Part shown: in pieces, positions 36,991-48,862 of the stretch
Position numbering within the stretch: the stretch's first letter is position 1
Layout of the letters: the number at the start of each line of letters is the position of its first letter
NCBI GenBank assembly: GCA_003342895.1
Contig: PTFA01000005.1
Location: 3,221,988 to 3,285,987 of the forward strand
Length of the DNA: 64,000 bases
Source: Casuarius casuarius
Taxonomy: Eukaryota; Chordata; Aves; Casuariiformes; Casuariidae
Reading direction: 5' to 3'
Position numbers and translations under genes: made by a program
Notes under the pieces: generated by a model
Database searches by the model: none
Told to the model about the DNA's origin: nothing
The model's input: only the letters and a program-made list of their open reading frames with translations

Positions 36991-39900
36991 TCTTAGTGTA
37001 GAGGCAGAGCAGCTCCAGACCCCTCAGGAGCGGTGGGGGAAGATGCCGAGGGCGAGTGCAGGAGGAAGGGGCAAAGCACCAACAGAGCGTGGCGGGGAGA
37101 CAGGCCAGCAGCTCGGCTGGAGCTGAGAGGGGGGAAGTGAAGGTGAAATTGTTGCTGCTGGGAGGATCCCATCGCCCAAATACAAGTTGCCATGCCCCTC
37201 CGTATGACCTGCTCTCTCAGTGTTTGGCTTCCCAAGGCTCTGGCAAAATTAAAAAGGAGTTTTGGAATATGGTTATTTTGCACTTCTCTCTCGTAACAAT
37301 CTGCTGCCCTAGACAACTGCCTACTTTGCATTTTGCCTGAGCTGTAATTGTAGCAGTCCTCCGAGCAATGCCTGCTTCTGCCGTTCACCTGTGATAGATC
37401 GTGTTCTCCCTTCTCTTCCTGGTTTTAAATCTGTCCAGTAAAGAACAGCACTATGACACTAATTTATCTAGATGAAATTGCTGAAAAGCTGTTTAGACAA
37501 TGTCTTCTAAATGGACGGGTCCTCCTTGTGTCACAGGAAAGTGCCTAGTAGTTTAAACATAAATAATAATCCTTTCTCTGCTTCTTTAGGGCATTTTTTG
37601 TGCTGTAAGACTCTGCATAGAATGGGAGAGTTGTGTCCTCGGTCCTGAGTCTAAGGACAATGCTGTTAACTAAAAGAATAAGCTGACATCTGTGAAGCTG
37701 AATGAAGACCCGCGTACAACCCTGGCTGAAAGCAACATCCTGTCAGGCTGAGGTGATATTATCCAGTTTAATGGAACAATATCACATTCTTTGCTATGGT
37801 TTATAGTTTTCCTATACTGCAAGAATTGCTTTGTTGTTTAATTCTTGCTGTGTTCTGTCACTGTGCTTTATTTTTTTGGTAGTTTTTTTGTAAAAGTCGT
37901 TTTTTGTTCTCTGACTCCTGCCCATTGCATACAAAACTTCCCGACAACCATGTTCGTATGGTCCTTTGTTGTGATTTCCTTGCTGAAGTGTTTTGTTTTA
38001 CTCTGTTCCCCTTTTCGGATACTGTATATTTTACATAAGCAGTTTTCAACCTTTTCAGGTTTGCAGGACCCAGAATTGTTCTGGTGGAGATACAGGCTCC
38101 CGTACACTAAATTTTAGCCCACTTGGATATAGGCTTGTTCTTGTATTTACCTTTGCAGATCTTTTAGAGGTAGTTTATGGAGAACTCAGATGAGGACACC
38201 ACTGTTCAAAAACCTTTCTTCTGAATACTGACACTCATGTTAATCAGTATAATACCATTACTTTTTATTATATACAGTATTGCTTATTAACTTTTGTGTT
38301 TAGTTTCTCTTAATGTTCTCTATAAACTAATTGTCTTAAAACCTATTACCATTTCTACTGCACTATGAGCTTTAAATTTCTTCTTAAATTTCATTTTCTT
38401 CTGAGTGCCTCCGTTTTATCTCTAGGCTGGTCATTCATTACAAATGTGTAAGATGAAGGTTTGGCAGTATGACAGCTACTTGTTTATTTCCAAAACAGAT
38501 ACAGCACAGTTATTGTACTGGCTTCCATCAGTGCTTTTTTCCTCTTTTCACTTTCAGGAAATCAATCCCATTCCTACTAACAAGGACAGATTGGTCCTCA
38601 TGCCCCCTCCCCCCCTTTTTTTTAATCTTTGGACACTCTGGTGAGCCTGCCAAACACTACTAATTAGCAGTTGCTAGATTTGGGCTCCAGTCCTGTGAGA
38701 TGCTCCATACAATGGACTCAAAGTGATTTCTGTGTACTCCGCAGGTGCAGTGATTCAGCCATCTGCAATATAGTACCAGACGGCTTTATATGTATTTTCC
38801 ACTACAATGTAGAACCAGTATTTCATTTCATATAGATCATTAAATGCTTCTTAGATGTTTTGGAATTTTGATAATATTATCCTGAGCAAGATTTGGACTA
38901 TAGCATTTTGCCTGTCGTTGAATATCTGATTGTATCAAAAAATAGGTAATCAGAATAGCATTTTTTGGTACTGGAACCTAGTATCCTCAGTTTAGAGTCT
39001 AGCAGTGTCATATGCCAGGAATTCAAAGGGCAATTTCTGCTCATAAAGTGGATACAATCATAATGAGGCTTGCTTTACAAGGGTGTCACTCTATGACTAT
39101 AAACTGTTCTGAAATATTCATGTGCAGGGAGTGCAGCAGGGTAAAAAGAGGGAGGAATAACGATGCAGTGTGATATACTAACCTTTAATAAGGTGGAGAC
39201 ATGGGTTTTGAGCTGGGAAAGGCAGAAAATGTAAGAGCATTGTAGCAAGGCTTAAACCAGCGTGAAACGATGCATATTTGTGCGGTGAAATTATTTAAAA
39301 TTCCCACATCATTGTTTAGGGTTATATACGCTAACAAGTATGCTCCTAAAGGTAACAGAGCCAAGACCTGAGACCATCACTTCGCTGGCACCACTGTGCA
39401 GTCACTTTCATCCATATATTATTATAGCGGTCGAGATAGCAAGAAATCTCCATCAAAGGAGATCCTGTTGTTTCAGTTATGAGACATTCACTAAAGACAT
39501 TCACAGCCACCTTTGGGTCATGCTGCAATAATTCCTTCTTTAACAATGTCCTTCCCTGTGACTAACATGCTATTTGTATGCTTATCCACCCTTTCTCATC
39601 TCCCCAGAGTCAGGAATGAGGTAAATCAGGGTTCCCAATACTGCTGAAAGGAACTTGAATACTTTTTAGCTCCATCAGCGACCTTATTAGTCCATTAAAA
39701 ATACAGGCGATTTTGGGAAACTAGAGTGTGGATTTCAGTTTCAGGACCCGAGAAAAGGTATATAGATACAATAGGTGGAATTCATTTGAGTAAACAGAGA
39801 AGTCTGAATGCAGACATCCATGACTGAGCTGGTCACCCTAGCTCCAGGTCAGTGGGGAGACACTGCCAACTCTAAGGCATGATTCATTTCATCCTAAAGT

Positions 39901-41004
39901 AGATGTCTAAAACAGTAGACTTCTAAAATGAGATATCAAAAGGTGGTTGAGACGAATCTCATCAAAGGAGCTAGATTTGGTACTGCATAGGTATAGAAGG
40001 CACAGTTCAAAATAGATCAGTGCTAATGATAGCAAATCACAGTCACATTCGGGGTTTTCAGTTTAGAGTAGCTACAGGACTTCTGGTTTAGGAAAACTTT
40101 CCCATAGTTACTGTGAACTTCTGCACAGTCCATAATAGCTGGAGTTCATTCCTCCTTCCAGTTTTTTAAAAAAGATTCTTCTAAGCCTTCTGTGTGAGGT
40201 ATTGCAGAAAAAAGATGCATTTTAATGAGCTGGATTTCCTCACTGAGGCACAGATGTTCAGACATGTGGCGAGGCTGCCCTTGGGTTATGAGTGAGATTA
40301 TCAATAAAAGGATGTAAGTGGAGTTCTACCAAGGATAGATCATGTATAGGCAACCAGTTGCTTCAGCCAGTTTCCACATCGTCCTTGAAACAACTGCTCA
40401 TTTTGGGCACTGATCTTAAACTGTTTGTTTTCCAATCCATTCTCGAATGACTGTTCACAGAAGACTTGCTTTCATAGTGGCCTGGATCGAAAGCTGAAGA
40501 AGAGAGCTCTTGCTAGAAGTTGCAAAAACTCTCAAGACAACATTTTGTCAGCCTTTTTTTTGCTGTGGTTTGTAAGATCTTTGATCCTCTTTCAAGAAAA
40601 GGATGTTGAGGATAGGAGTACAGTTGGGATTACAACTGGAGTATTTTTTTTTCCCCTCTGCTTTGAGATTCAGTCATTCATGAGAGCCACTTGCTTTCCT
40701 TTCCTATTATTATTCACTCTTGTTTCTTTCCTGTTTATATTCACTCTTGTTTCTACACCTGAATTTATTGAAAATGTGCATTTTTGGAAACTGCTTTCAA
40801 GCCCCTCAAACCTCGTCAGTCCCACTGACAGAATATCTATTACTTTGCATGTTCATCCTGTTTATGCTCTCCAGGCAATAAGAAGTAATGTTTATGCGGA
40901 GACTAGATTACAACGTGTTAGAGTTATGCATGCATGTATATATATTTATAATATGTGTTATATAGTATATGCATATATTGTATGATTAGTGTTAATGCTT
41001 TTAT
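36991..41004. other. Intergenic, no gene recognised
   Basis: AT-rich noncoding sequence upstream of BICD1. A 186-codon frame at 40425-40985 (+) is hydrophobic and Phe-rich because the DNA is T-rich; its end runs into TA-rich low-complexity DNA (about 40928-40985), so it is not a credible gene. A 17-base phrase is directly repeated at 40711-40727 and 40738-40754. A homopyrimidine run (C-rich then T8) lies near 38603-38622. Confidence 0.5.
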
Positions 41005-41168
41005 TTGCAGATCTCAAAACACCTTACAGAGCAGTCTAAACATTATTTTTCTTTCTTACAAGATGGGGAAGCTGAGGTAGAAAAATGATGTGACTTGTCT
41101 GAAACTGCATAACAAGTCAGCAAGAAAGGGAATTCATGTCTTTGATTTCCAGTACAGTGCTCCACTGG
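41005..41168 (-). repeat. MIR-type SINE remnant
   Basis: The + strand shows the reverse complement of a MIR: 'atctcaaaacaccttacaga', then 'gatggggaagctgagg' at 41062-41077, 'tgacttgtctgaaactgca', 'caagtcagcaagaaaggg' and 'ccagtacagtgctccact'. This is the usual order of the antisense MIR core. The copy is diverged and lacks clear ends. Confidence 0.65.
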
Positions 41169-42049
41169 TGGACAATGATATCCATCTTCTATATGTAGCA
41201 TCTTTTTTTAAACAAACCATCTTCCTTTTCCTGGAAATTATAACCTAATTGTTAAACATTATAGTGTGAAGACCTAATTTTGCTAGTATTTTTTAAAAAG
41301 ATGTTTGTCGGAGTGAAAACTTGATCCCATTAGTAGTTACAGTGAAACTCATTCAATATCAATGTGATCAGGTCTTTGTTTCTAAGCTGTAGTTTGAAGA
41401 AACAGTAAATTTGGGTTCTAGATGCCTAGTACCAAATCAACAAGGCTGCAATAAAGACATACTAAGACATTGATCCAGCATGGACTCATGGACTCACTCT
41501 TCCAGTTCAAATACACAGAACCCCCTAATTTGATGTGTTAACTTCGTACTGGCAGACTTCAAATGAGATCAGTTACTGTCCATCTGCCCCACTTTAATTT
41601 TCTGCTGGACAAGTATCATCTGTCTTTCTGCAGCCAGCATAAAACTGACATAATCTATGCATCAGATTCTCCGGTTAATTTGACAGAAAAACAATGGTGT
41701 GACCGCATCTGCTCTGGATCAGATTTGTACTGCTGTCTAATCAGTAGAGATCTTGCATTAACAGTCATGGAAGTGTGGCCCTAGCTTAACGCCCTGCTCC
41801 CGCAGTTGTTTCACAGGCAGGTTCCCTGCACATTCCCATGTGCATTCACTGGGGACAGGGAACGGAGCAGCCACTTATTCCTTTGCAATTTTCCGAAATG
41901 GCAGGTGAGTGCTTGAGGCTGTGCCCCTGCTCCTGCAGTTCACTGGCTGCATCTCAGCTTCTATTTTTAGCAGCACCGCCAGTAATGTGGCCCTCGCTGC
42001 AACATGCTCGGAAAACCAAGAGGCGCTCAAATTGCACCACACTTCTCCA
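41169..42049. other. Immediate upstream flank of the BICD1 CpG island
   Basis: AT-rich until about 41780, then composition rises steadily toward the island. No exon is recognised. A 73-codon frame at 41563-41784 has no known features. Confidence 0.45.
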
Positions 42050-42451
42050 GCCCTGCTGCGCTGTCAGGAGTGCGCTGGACAGGGTCCAGGAAAGGCTTCA
42101 AAATTAGCCGGCGCAGAGACGCTGCTGGACGCCTCAGCCACGAAGGCAAGGCGTAATCTTCTAGGAACGAAGGGTCTGCAGGCGCTGAGCNCGCCGGGCG
42201 CTGAGCACCCCTCGCTCCGTGCATGTGTTTTAGTGCTCTTCCCCTTCTTCTGCTACTCACTAGCGGAGAGCTTAGGACACCGCCATCTCCAGGAGCGCAG
42301 GGGAGGGACCGGCTGCGCGGCCAGGAGGCGGAGGTGCCCGCTCCCCGCGAGCAGCATCTCCCCCCGGGCGCACCCGCGCCGAGGCTCCCTCCCCGCCGCC
42401 CGAGCTGCAGCCCCAGCCTCCGGCCGGGCCGCGCCGCTGCCGCCGCTCGCC

Positions 42452-42689
42452 NNNNNNNNNNNNNNNNNNNNNNNNNNNNNNNNNNNNNNNNNNNNNNNNN
42501 NNNNNNNNNNNNNNNNNNNNNNNNNNNNNNNNNNNNNNNNNNNNNNNNNNNNNNNNNNNNNNNNNNNNNNNNNNNNNNNNNNNNNNNNNNNNNNNNNNNN
42601 NNNNNNNNNNNNNNNNNNNNNNNNNNNNNNNNNNNNNNNNNNNNNNNNNNNNNNNNNNNNNNNNNNNNNNNNNNNNNNNNNNNNNNNNN
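42452..42689. other. Assembly gap (238 N) in the BICD1 5' region
   Basis: A run of N flanked on both sides by very GC-rich sequence, a typical sequencing failure in a CpG island. It ends 21 bases before the BICD1 start codon. The large frames annotated across it on either strand (up to 391 codons) contain about 80 unknown residues and are not genes. Confidence 0.99.
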
Positions 42690-42710
42690 CTCCGCACTGC
42701 CGGCAGGGCT

Positions 42711-42923
42711 ATGGCTGCGGAGGAGGTGCTGCAGAGCGCCGACCACTACAAGAGCGAGATCGAGCGGCTGACCCGCGAGCTCTCGGAGACGACCCACGAG
42801 AAGATCCAGGCGGCGGAGTATGGGCTGGTGGTGCTGGAGGAGAAGCTCACCCTCAAGCAGCAGTACGACGAGCTGGAGGCGGAGTATGACGGCCTCAAGC
42901 AGGAGCTGGAGCAGCTCAAGGAG
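42711..42923 (+). CDS. BICD1: Bicaudal D homolog 1, first coding exon (partial gene)
   Basis: Encodes the N-terminal 71 residues of BICD1, a coiled-coil adaptor that joins cytoplasmic dynein-dynactin to cargo such as Rab6 vesicles. The protein begins MAAEEVLQ, as in vertebrate BICD1; the BICD2 paralogue has a different, longer N-terminus. Residues 34-38 (AAEYG) are the CC1 box, AAxxG, which in the BICD family contacts the dynein light intermediate chain. From about residue 12 on, heptad spacing of hydrophobic residues (I17, L20, L24, then V40/L42, L55, L62, L66, L69) marks the start of coiled coil 1. The start ATG has G at -3 and G at +4, a good Kozak context. The exon ends GAG|GTGAGC, a consensus donor in phase 0. 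Continuation of the frame to 43274 is intronic. This is about 7% of the roughly 975-residue human protein; the other exons lie beyond the window. No defect is seen. Identification is from family knowledge and is very secure. Confidence 0.96.
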
Positions 42924-44424
42924 GTGAGCGGCGGCGGCTTTTGTCTCTGCCCGCGGCCGCCGGGATGCGGCCGGGGGCTGCGCGGCGTTGCGCGCCCCTC
43001 CGCCGCCGGCAGCGCCGTGCGCCGCGGCGCCCCTCCAGCCCGCGCAGCCGGCAGCGGTCGGGAACCACAGCTTCTGCCCGGGGCGTTTGCGGCGCCGGGG
43101 GGTCCTCGAGGCACGCCTGCATTGTCTGCAGCTCTTCCTAAGAGCAAAGGGGAGATTGAGCAGCGCAGAGATGAGAGCCGAGCAAGCCTCGTGGGCATAC
43201 ATATATATGTATATGCATGGGATCCGTGTACGCGGTTGTCTGCGATAGACGGAAGGAGAGGCAGTTCCTCCTGAAGTTATTTATAGGCCCCCTTTATCAG
43301 GGGAATCACTGCCATTCAGAAGGGAAAGGTAGCCGTACGGTAGTCCTGAGGTCACCCCAATCAGTGGAAATTAAACTTCTGCGTCATGCTGAAACATTAA
43401 AATATGTGGGCTGAGAGGTGTTTTTGGGTTATCTTTTAAACAAGCTTTGGTAGCATCCAGAGTACCAAGCAGGAGAGTGCTGCACCTAACCTTTTAGCTT
43501 TACTAAATGTGACTCTTAAATATCATCACTGTTCCTATGTTCATCATTAAGGGAAGTAACTTGAGATTGATACAGTGCACACATACAGGATCTGTGGAAG
43601 GGGCGTGTGTACACATATATGCAGTACTTGTCTGATCTCCACATTTCACAGTATTTTTACACTATATCACAGTGTAAACTCTTACATATTTGGCAGAGAG
43701 AAGGTAAAGGATAAAACAGAAATTTTCCAAAATTTTAAAGATATCTTCTTGTTTTGTCTACGAAATTATATTGCTATATATAGAGAAATTCTGTTGAGTC
43801 AGAAATCCTGAATACATTCTGTACTGAGGGAAGTCACTTAGTAATCAAACTTAGACTTTATATAAATCTATTCTTTAGAATACTAGCTCTGATGGACTTT
43901 TAGAAACATTTTTTGTAAAGATAAAGGTTTGATTTTACTTGCAGGTAAATGTGTTTGGCTACACACTTGGTTCAGTGAGCAGAAGAGGTTTAAAAATTGT
44001 TTTTTGATGAGGAAGACAGCTAATTTTCAGAAAAACCTATTGATCTACTTAAACTTGATATCTACTTCCCCACCCCATGCTGAGACTNTGCAGTAGACTC
44101 AGGATTTCTGAGACCCATAATCACAGGTGCAGGGATGGGGATACATAACTTGCACTGGCATGAAGGCAGCAGTATTTGAAATGACCCAGCAGTAACAGAG
44201 GGACAGAATCAAGAGGGAATTGTGCAATGCAATTTCTATGAAAAAAAGAGATAAGCAGAGGTAGCTGTTATCACATCATAATAAGGTACAAAAGAGGACT
44301 GATCCGTAACCAGGGAGAACACATGAGTGTGCATGGCCACAGATACAATGGATAATGTGAGGAATTGAGTTTAAATTATTAAACCAGAGGGATTAGGCAA
44401 CATGATTAACTGAAATCAAAGATG

Positions 44425-44500
44425 GGCACAAATTCTAGTCCTGTTTATGTCCCCTTGNAGTCAATGGGATTGCATGTTCTGCAGCCCAGAATTTGTCCCA
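44425..44500 (+). repeat. Short amniote repeat of the AATTTGGCCC type
   Basis: Reads 'cacaaattctagtcctgttt', a central 'gnagtcaatgggattgcatg' and an end 'cagaatttgtccca'. This matches the layout of a short, imperfectly palindromic sauropsid element with an 'aattctg...' start, a 'gaagtcaatgggatt' core and an 'agaatttggccc' end. One base of the core is N. I know the pattern but not a secure family name. Confidence 0.45.
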
Positions 44501-47500
44501 TGGGGCCATGCCTTCATTCTGTGCCAGCCACAGCCTGGCCATGGAGGATATCCATGGAGAGAGGAAGAGGAAAATCCTGTGGCTGGTCCGACACCAAGCA
44601 ACAGTGGAACCACTCTGGTTTGCAGTTCAGGCCCAGGGCTCTCAATTCCAGACCTCTCCGTATTTGTGGATAGGATATTCCAGCCCCTATGTAGGCTATG
44701 GGGAGATTCCTTTTCTCCTTTCCAATCTTTANGGGAAAAACTGCACAGATTTTTATGGCACACGCAGCCCTGTGGAGGAGAATTTGCTCATATACCTTCT
44801 TGTCACGGTAATCTATTTTCTGATTTTTATCTGTTAACACTTCCATTAGGACCATTCCTTGAATGCAGATCAGATTCATAACTGTGAAAAGTAAGCAAAC
44901 GGTGCCTCTAATGACATTATCTAGGTAGAATTTAGTCTAAGGTGGTTCAGGCAAACTGCATGGTGGTGATTTGGGGGACAGGACTTTTGCGTCGTAGGGT
45001 TCTTTCTGGAAGCTCTCAGAAAAAGTGGCAAGGTAAGCCCAAAGCCAGCTATTTCATTAAGGATCCCTCCGACATGTGTTGAGAACGGTCTTTGTGTGTC
45101 CTCTCCAGCAGGCACTGTAGGGGATGTCCTGGGCTATGCGCCTGGAGTGTGGACTGCCTACCTGGATATCAATACACCATGAAAGACAGGATTTAGGAAA
45201 ACTCCTCGTGAACATCTGTGCTGCTCTCTGTATTTGTACCCGTTCTGAAGTCATAGTGGAGTAAAATTTAGGCCTCAGGTCTCTATGGGAATGAGTAGTT
45301 TATCCATTCATAAGGAACAGTAGGCGTGAGTGTGTGGGCGGGATTGTGTTTAGGATTATTACCTCTCTGTGTGGACCTTCTTTGCACAGATTAATTTGCT
45401 GGAGTTGAATCTCACCTATATTTGCATTGAGGCAAGTCTTCATTTCTGAACTATTTCATTATTAAATTCTTATGTTTTGCTGTTAGGAACTCACTGTGTT
45501 TATTGTTCAGCAGATGGCTTAGTAATCTAGGATCTGAAGTCTTAACCTGTACACCTTGGCAATTCAAAACTGCAGTGAACTTCAAATCTAGATTGCAGTG
45601 CAGAGCCTCAGCTATATGGTGGCTGACCATTGTTGGTCAGTGAGATGGGTAGGTGAGCCCATTTTGTAGAAGGAAAAGCAAGTTGCAGTATGTTACATTA
45701 AATATTAATACTTGTACCTAGAACATATGCCATCTACCATGCAATATGAATTGTTTTAGTAACCTCTGGTGTTTCTTGTGCTCTATTCAGAGGTCTCTAC
45801 TTTAAACTAAGACTTTGATGTTTTGGGTATGAGATTCATCTACATTACAAAAGCCTTGAAGTTTTAATCAGTGACCTAGTATGGACTTCTGTCTTCCAAA
45901 ATAGAGCAGTTATTACATGTATCAGCTGTCCAGGAAAGACTTGAGGCATCTATCAGCTATAGACCATATGTTGTAAAAAACTGGACTGAATAGTAGGAAT
46001 GTGGAAAGGTATATTCTGTTGTGTCAATTTTTAACAGCTTTCAGTGTTATGAGATGGAGTAGTGATAGTCCTGATGTTAGACAGGATTGTAGGAATGGAG
46101 TTACAAACAGAACATTATTGCTTTAAAAGCTTTATTAATTTTCATCGTAGTTTTTTTTCATTCTGTAGATAATGTTTCTGTGCCTCACGCAATTACATCT
46201 CAAACCAGAGGAATTTTGCCTGTGCAGTGAAAACGCTATACTTCTAGGACCTCGGTTAAGAAAGTTACTTTAGCAGATGTACCTTTTAACCTGCAGTGAA
46301 TAGGAGTGCAGTCAATAAAACTCATTGCTATTAGTCATGCACATAAAGGTAGCCTGTTTTCACTGTCTTACTGAGGTGGGAATTTAATTACCAGAATTTT
46401 TGTAGAAACCATTTTCCAGTGGTTTTAGTATTTGTGGTCTGACATTGCATTTGCTGTAAGGATAATGTATGTTTCAGTTTTCATTCTTCTAATGAAGTAT
46501 AAAAATAGCTTCATGTTGACAAGCTACTGTGGAGGGCTAGCCTATAGTGTTTTTAGAGGGGAGAAATATCATTCACCTCCGGTCATGAAACTATGTGAAG
46601 AAGGCTGAGGCAGCTTTGGTGACCAAATATTGCAAGACATTATGGACTGGAAATCCCAAGCAGACAGATTTCTCTTTGGGAATCAGATCATGAGCATAGT
46701 GGCCTATGATGAATAGATCTCCCTGGCTCCCTCTCCAACTGACTAATTCAAGCAATTTCTCACTTGGCTTCTCAGCGTCTGTGTATTGCATTCTATGGGG
46801 ACAGACTCTTCTCCTGAGTTGCGCATAGGGCTGCTACCTGATTTTCAGGTTGAAGATGCACTTTGGTGTTTCTGTTATTTTAAACGTAATTATACTTGGT
46901 AAGTTGTTGGAAACCAGGCTATTGATGAACAGCTCTATCCTTGTCAGGTGGAAAATGTTTCTTTTAATGTTTCTTTCTTTTCTATGTTTCTTTTACTCAC
47001 AGAGATGTTGTATCAAGCATTATGAAGTGCTTAGTCAGTTTAGTAATGGGGTTTCCACAAATGATTCTTGGTTTCTGACGAAAAAGGGCTTTTGAGGAAT
47101 AAAGCTGAAGCTCTCTGCGGCAGCTTCTTTTCTGTGCTGCTCTTCCCTGCACTGCTTTAACCCAGGTCACTCAAGATCCAGCTCCCCGCTCTTCTGACCC
47201 AGTGCTGGCCCCTCCAACTCCCCCAGTGCTCTCCGAAGCCCTATATTTACAGTTTCCTCCTCTTACATGCCTGCTGCTGCAGTCACTTTTCTCTCTCTTT
47301 CATCTTTGAAGTGTACATTTGGTGGGACCTCTCTGGGCCCAAAAAAAGGGCAGAAGGCTGGAGGGGGAGACACCCTATCCCAAATACAGCCCTGTTAAAT
47401 GGGGAATTGCTTTATACAACTGTCTGCAGAACAGGATGCTTAGGAAAGTGTGAATTTGCTCATACATCCCAGTGAGACATTTTGAATACTCCCCAGAGAT

Positions 47501-48179
47501 GAATGTGTCCCAAATACATAATTCTTGAGAGCTGTGAACTGCTGCCATTTCAGTACATGTTTTCACCTCCTTTTGATGACAGGATTTGTGGGCTTGGGCC
47601 AGATGAGGTTGAGCATTTTCAGCACCTCATCCTGGCCTCAACACTTTGTTCTTGGTGTCTGTTCATTTTGTGTCATTGAGAAAAGCAGCGTTGCCTAACA
47701 CCCAGCTCAAAGATGAGGACAGAGGAAGGGTGACTGGGCTGCAGACCTGGAGGGGCAGTCAGACACTCTCTGCAGTGTTATCTCCTCTGGAGCCCAGCTA
47801 ACACTATTTTTGTCTCTAAGACATACACTGTTAATGGAAGGCATCTTACCCCGTTCCCTTTCAGCTGGCCTGGTTAGGGCAAGAGAGCAGGAGAATATGG
47901 GAAACAGTTACCTGCAGAAAGAAGAGTGGAAGGCAGAACTTAAAAACCTCGGTGATAAAGCCATTATCTAAAGACCTGTAAAGCAGCTGGATCTAGAGCA
48001 ACCTTAAGTGGGAAAAACTGACAAAAGGCTTGGGTATCCCTCCAAATCTTCATTTCTCTATACTCTCCTTTGTAAGCAGAGATCAGCAACAAAAAGGAAT
48101 CTGAAGATGCTCTGAGCAGTTTGTTTTGGGAGCTGCGCTTGTAAGGATTGCCTTAACAAAATCAAGCAGCAGCTTGCAA

Positions 48180-48862
48180 AACTTTCCTGTGATTATTACA
48201 GTCTGGGGACTGACTGACTGGGGAGCAACTCTGTGGAAAAGGATTTGGGGAGTCTGCTGGACAGCAAGTTGAACATGGGCCAGCATTGTGCCCTGGCAGC
48301 AAAAGGCTAACAGCATCCTGGGCTGTATTAACAGGAACATAGCCAGTAGGTTGAGAAAAATGATTATCGCCCTAAAATTGGTACTTCTTAGACCACATCT
48401 AGAATACTGCATCCAGCTCTGGGCCCCCAATACAAGAAAGACATGGATAAACTGGACCATGTTCAGCAGAGGACCGCCAAGACGGTCTGCAGGTGAAGAA
48501 CTTGCCCTCTGAGGAGAGGCTGAGGGAGCTGGGCTTGTTCAGTCTGCAGCAGAGAAGGCTTTGGGGGGACCTAGCAGCAGCCTGCCTCTGCCTATGAGGA
48601 AGTTACTGAGAAGACAGAGCCAGGCTCTTCACAGCAGTCCACGGTGCGAGGACAAGGGCCCTAATTTGAAACAAGACAGGTTTGGACTGGATTTAAGGAA
48701 GACCTGTTTCACCATGAGGACAGCCTGGCAATGGCACAGGCTGCCTAGAGGGGTGGTACAGTCTCCTTCTCTGGAGGTTTTCAAGCTCCGACTGGACAAT
48801 GCCCTGAGCAATCCAGTCTGAGCTCAGAGCTGCCCCTGCTTTGAGCAGGAGGTTGGGTTAGA
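48180..48862 (+). repeat. CR1 LINE, 3' portion, better preserved
   Basis: A CR1 copy in the sense orientation of BICD1. Recognisable consensus blocks occur in order: 'gagcaactctgtggaaaagga' (about 48224), 'agcatcctgggctgtattaa' (about 48312), 'agaatactgcatccagctct' (about 48401), 'gaggagaggctgagggagct' (about 48511), 'agacagagccaggctcttca' (about 48612), 'ttggactggatttaaggaag' (about 48682) and 'ctgcctagaggggtggtaca' (about 48741). It stops after 'gaggttgggttagag' without the 'ggtcccttcc' terminus, so the last part is lost or diverged. It is less decayed than the copy at 1695-3072, which suggests a later insertion. Its frames are broken and inactive. Confidence 0.9.

Larger units (their letters stand above)
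42050..43130 (+). promoter_or_regulatory. BICD1: BICD1 promoter CpG island
   Basis: A dense GC- and CpG-rich block surrounds the first coding exon, with long open frames on both strands as a side effect. Position and composition are those of a housekeeping-type vertebrate promoter; no TATA box is seen in the readable part. The transcription start and most of the 5' UTR are probably in or just left of the N run at 42452-42689, so they cannot be placed. The island extends about 200 bases into intron 1 and ends sharply before the AT-rich text at 43197. Confidence 0.8.

Noticed and set aside
40425..40985. 186-codon plus-strand frame
   Set aside because: The residue mix follows T-rich DNA, the frame ends in TA-rich low-complexity sequence, and there is no domain, Kozak or splice context of note.
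42027..43202. 391-codon minus-strand frame and a 326-codon plus-strand frame across the BICD1 island
   Set aside because: Both cross 238 Ns read as unknown residues, and the rest is open only because GC-rich DNA has few stop codons. They overlap the true BICD1 exon.
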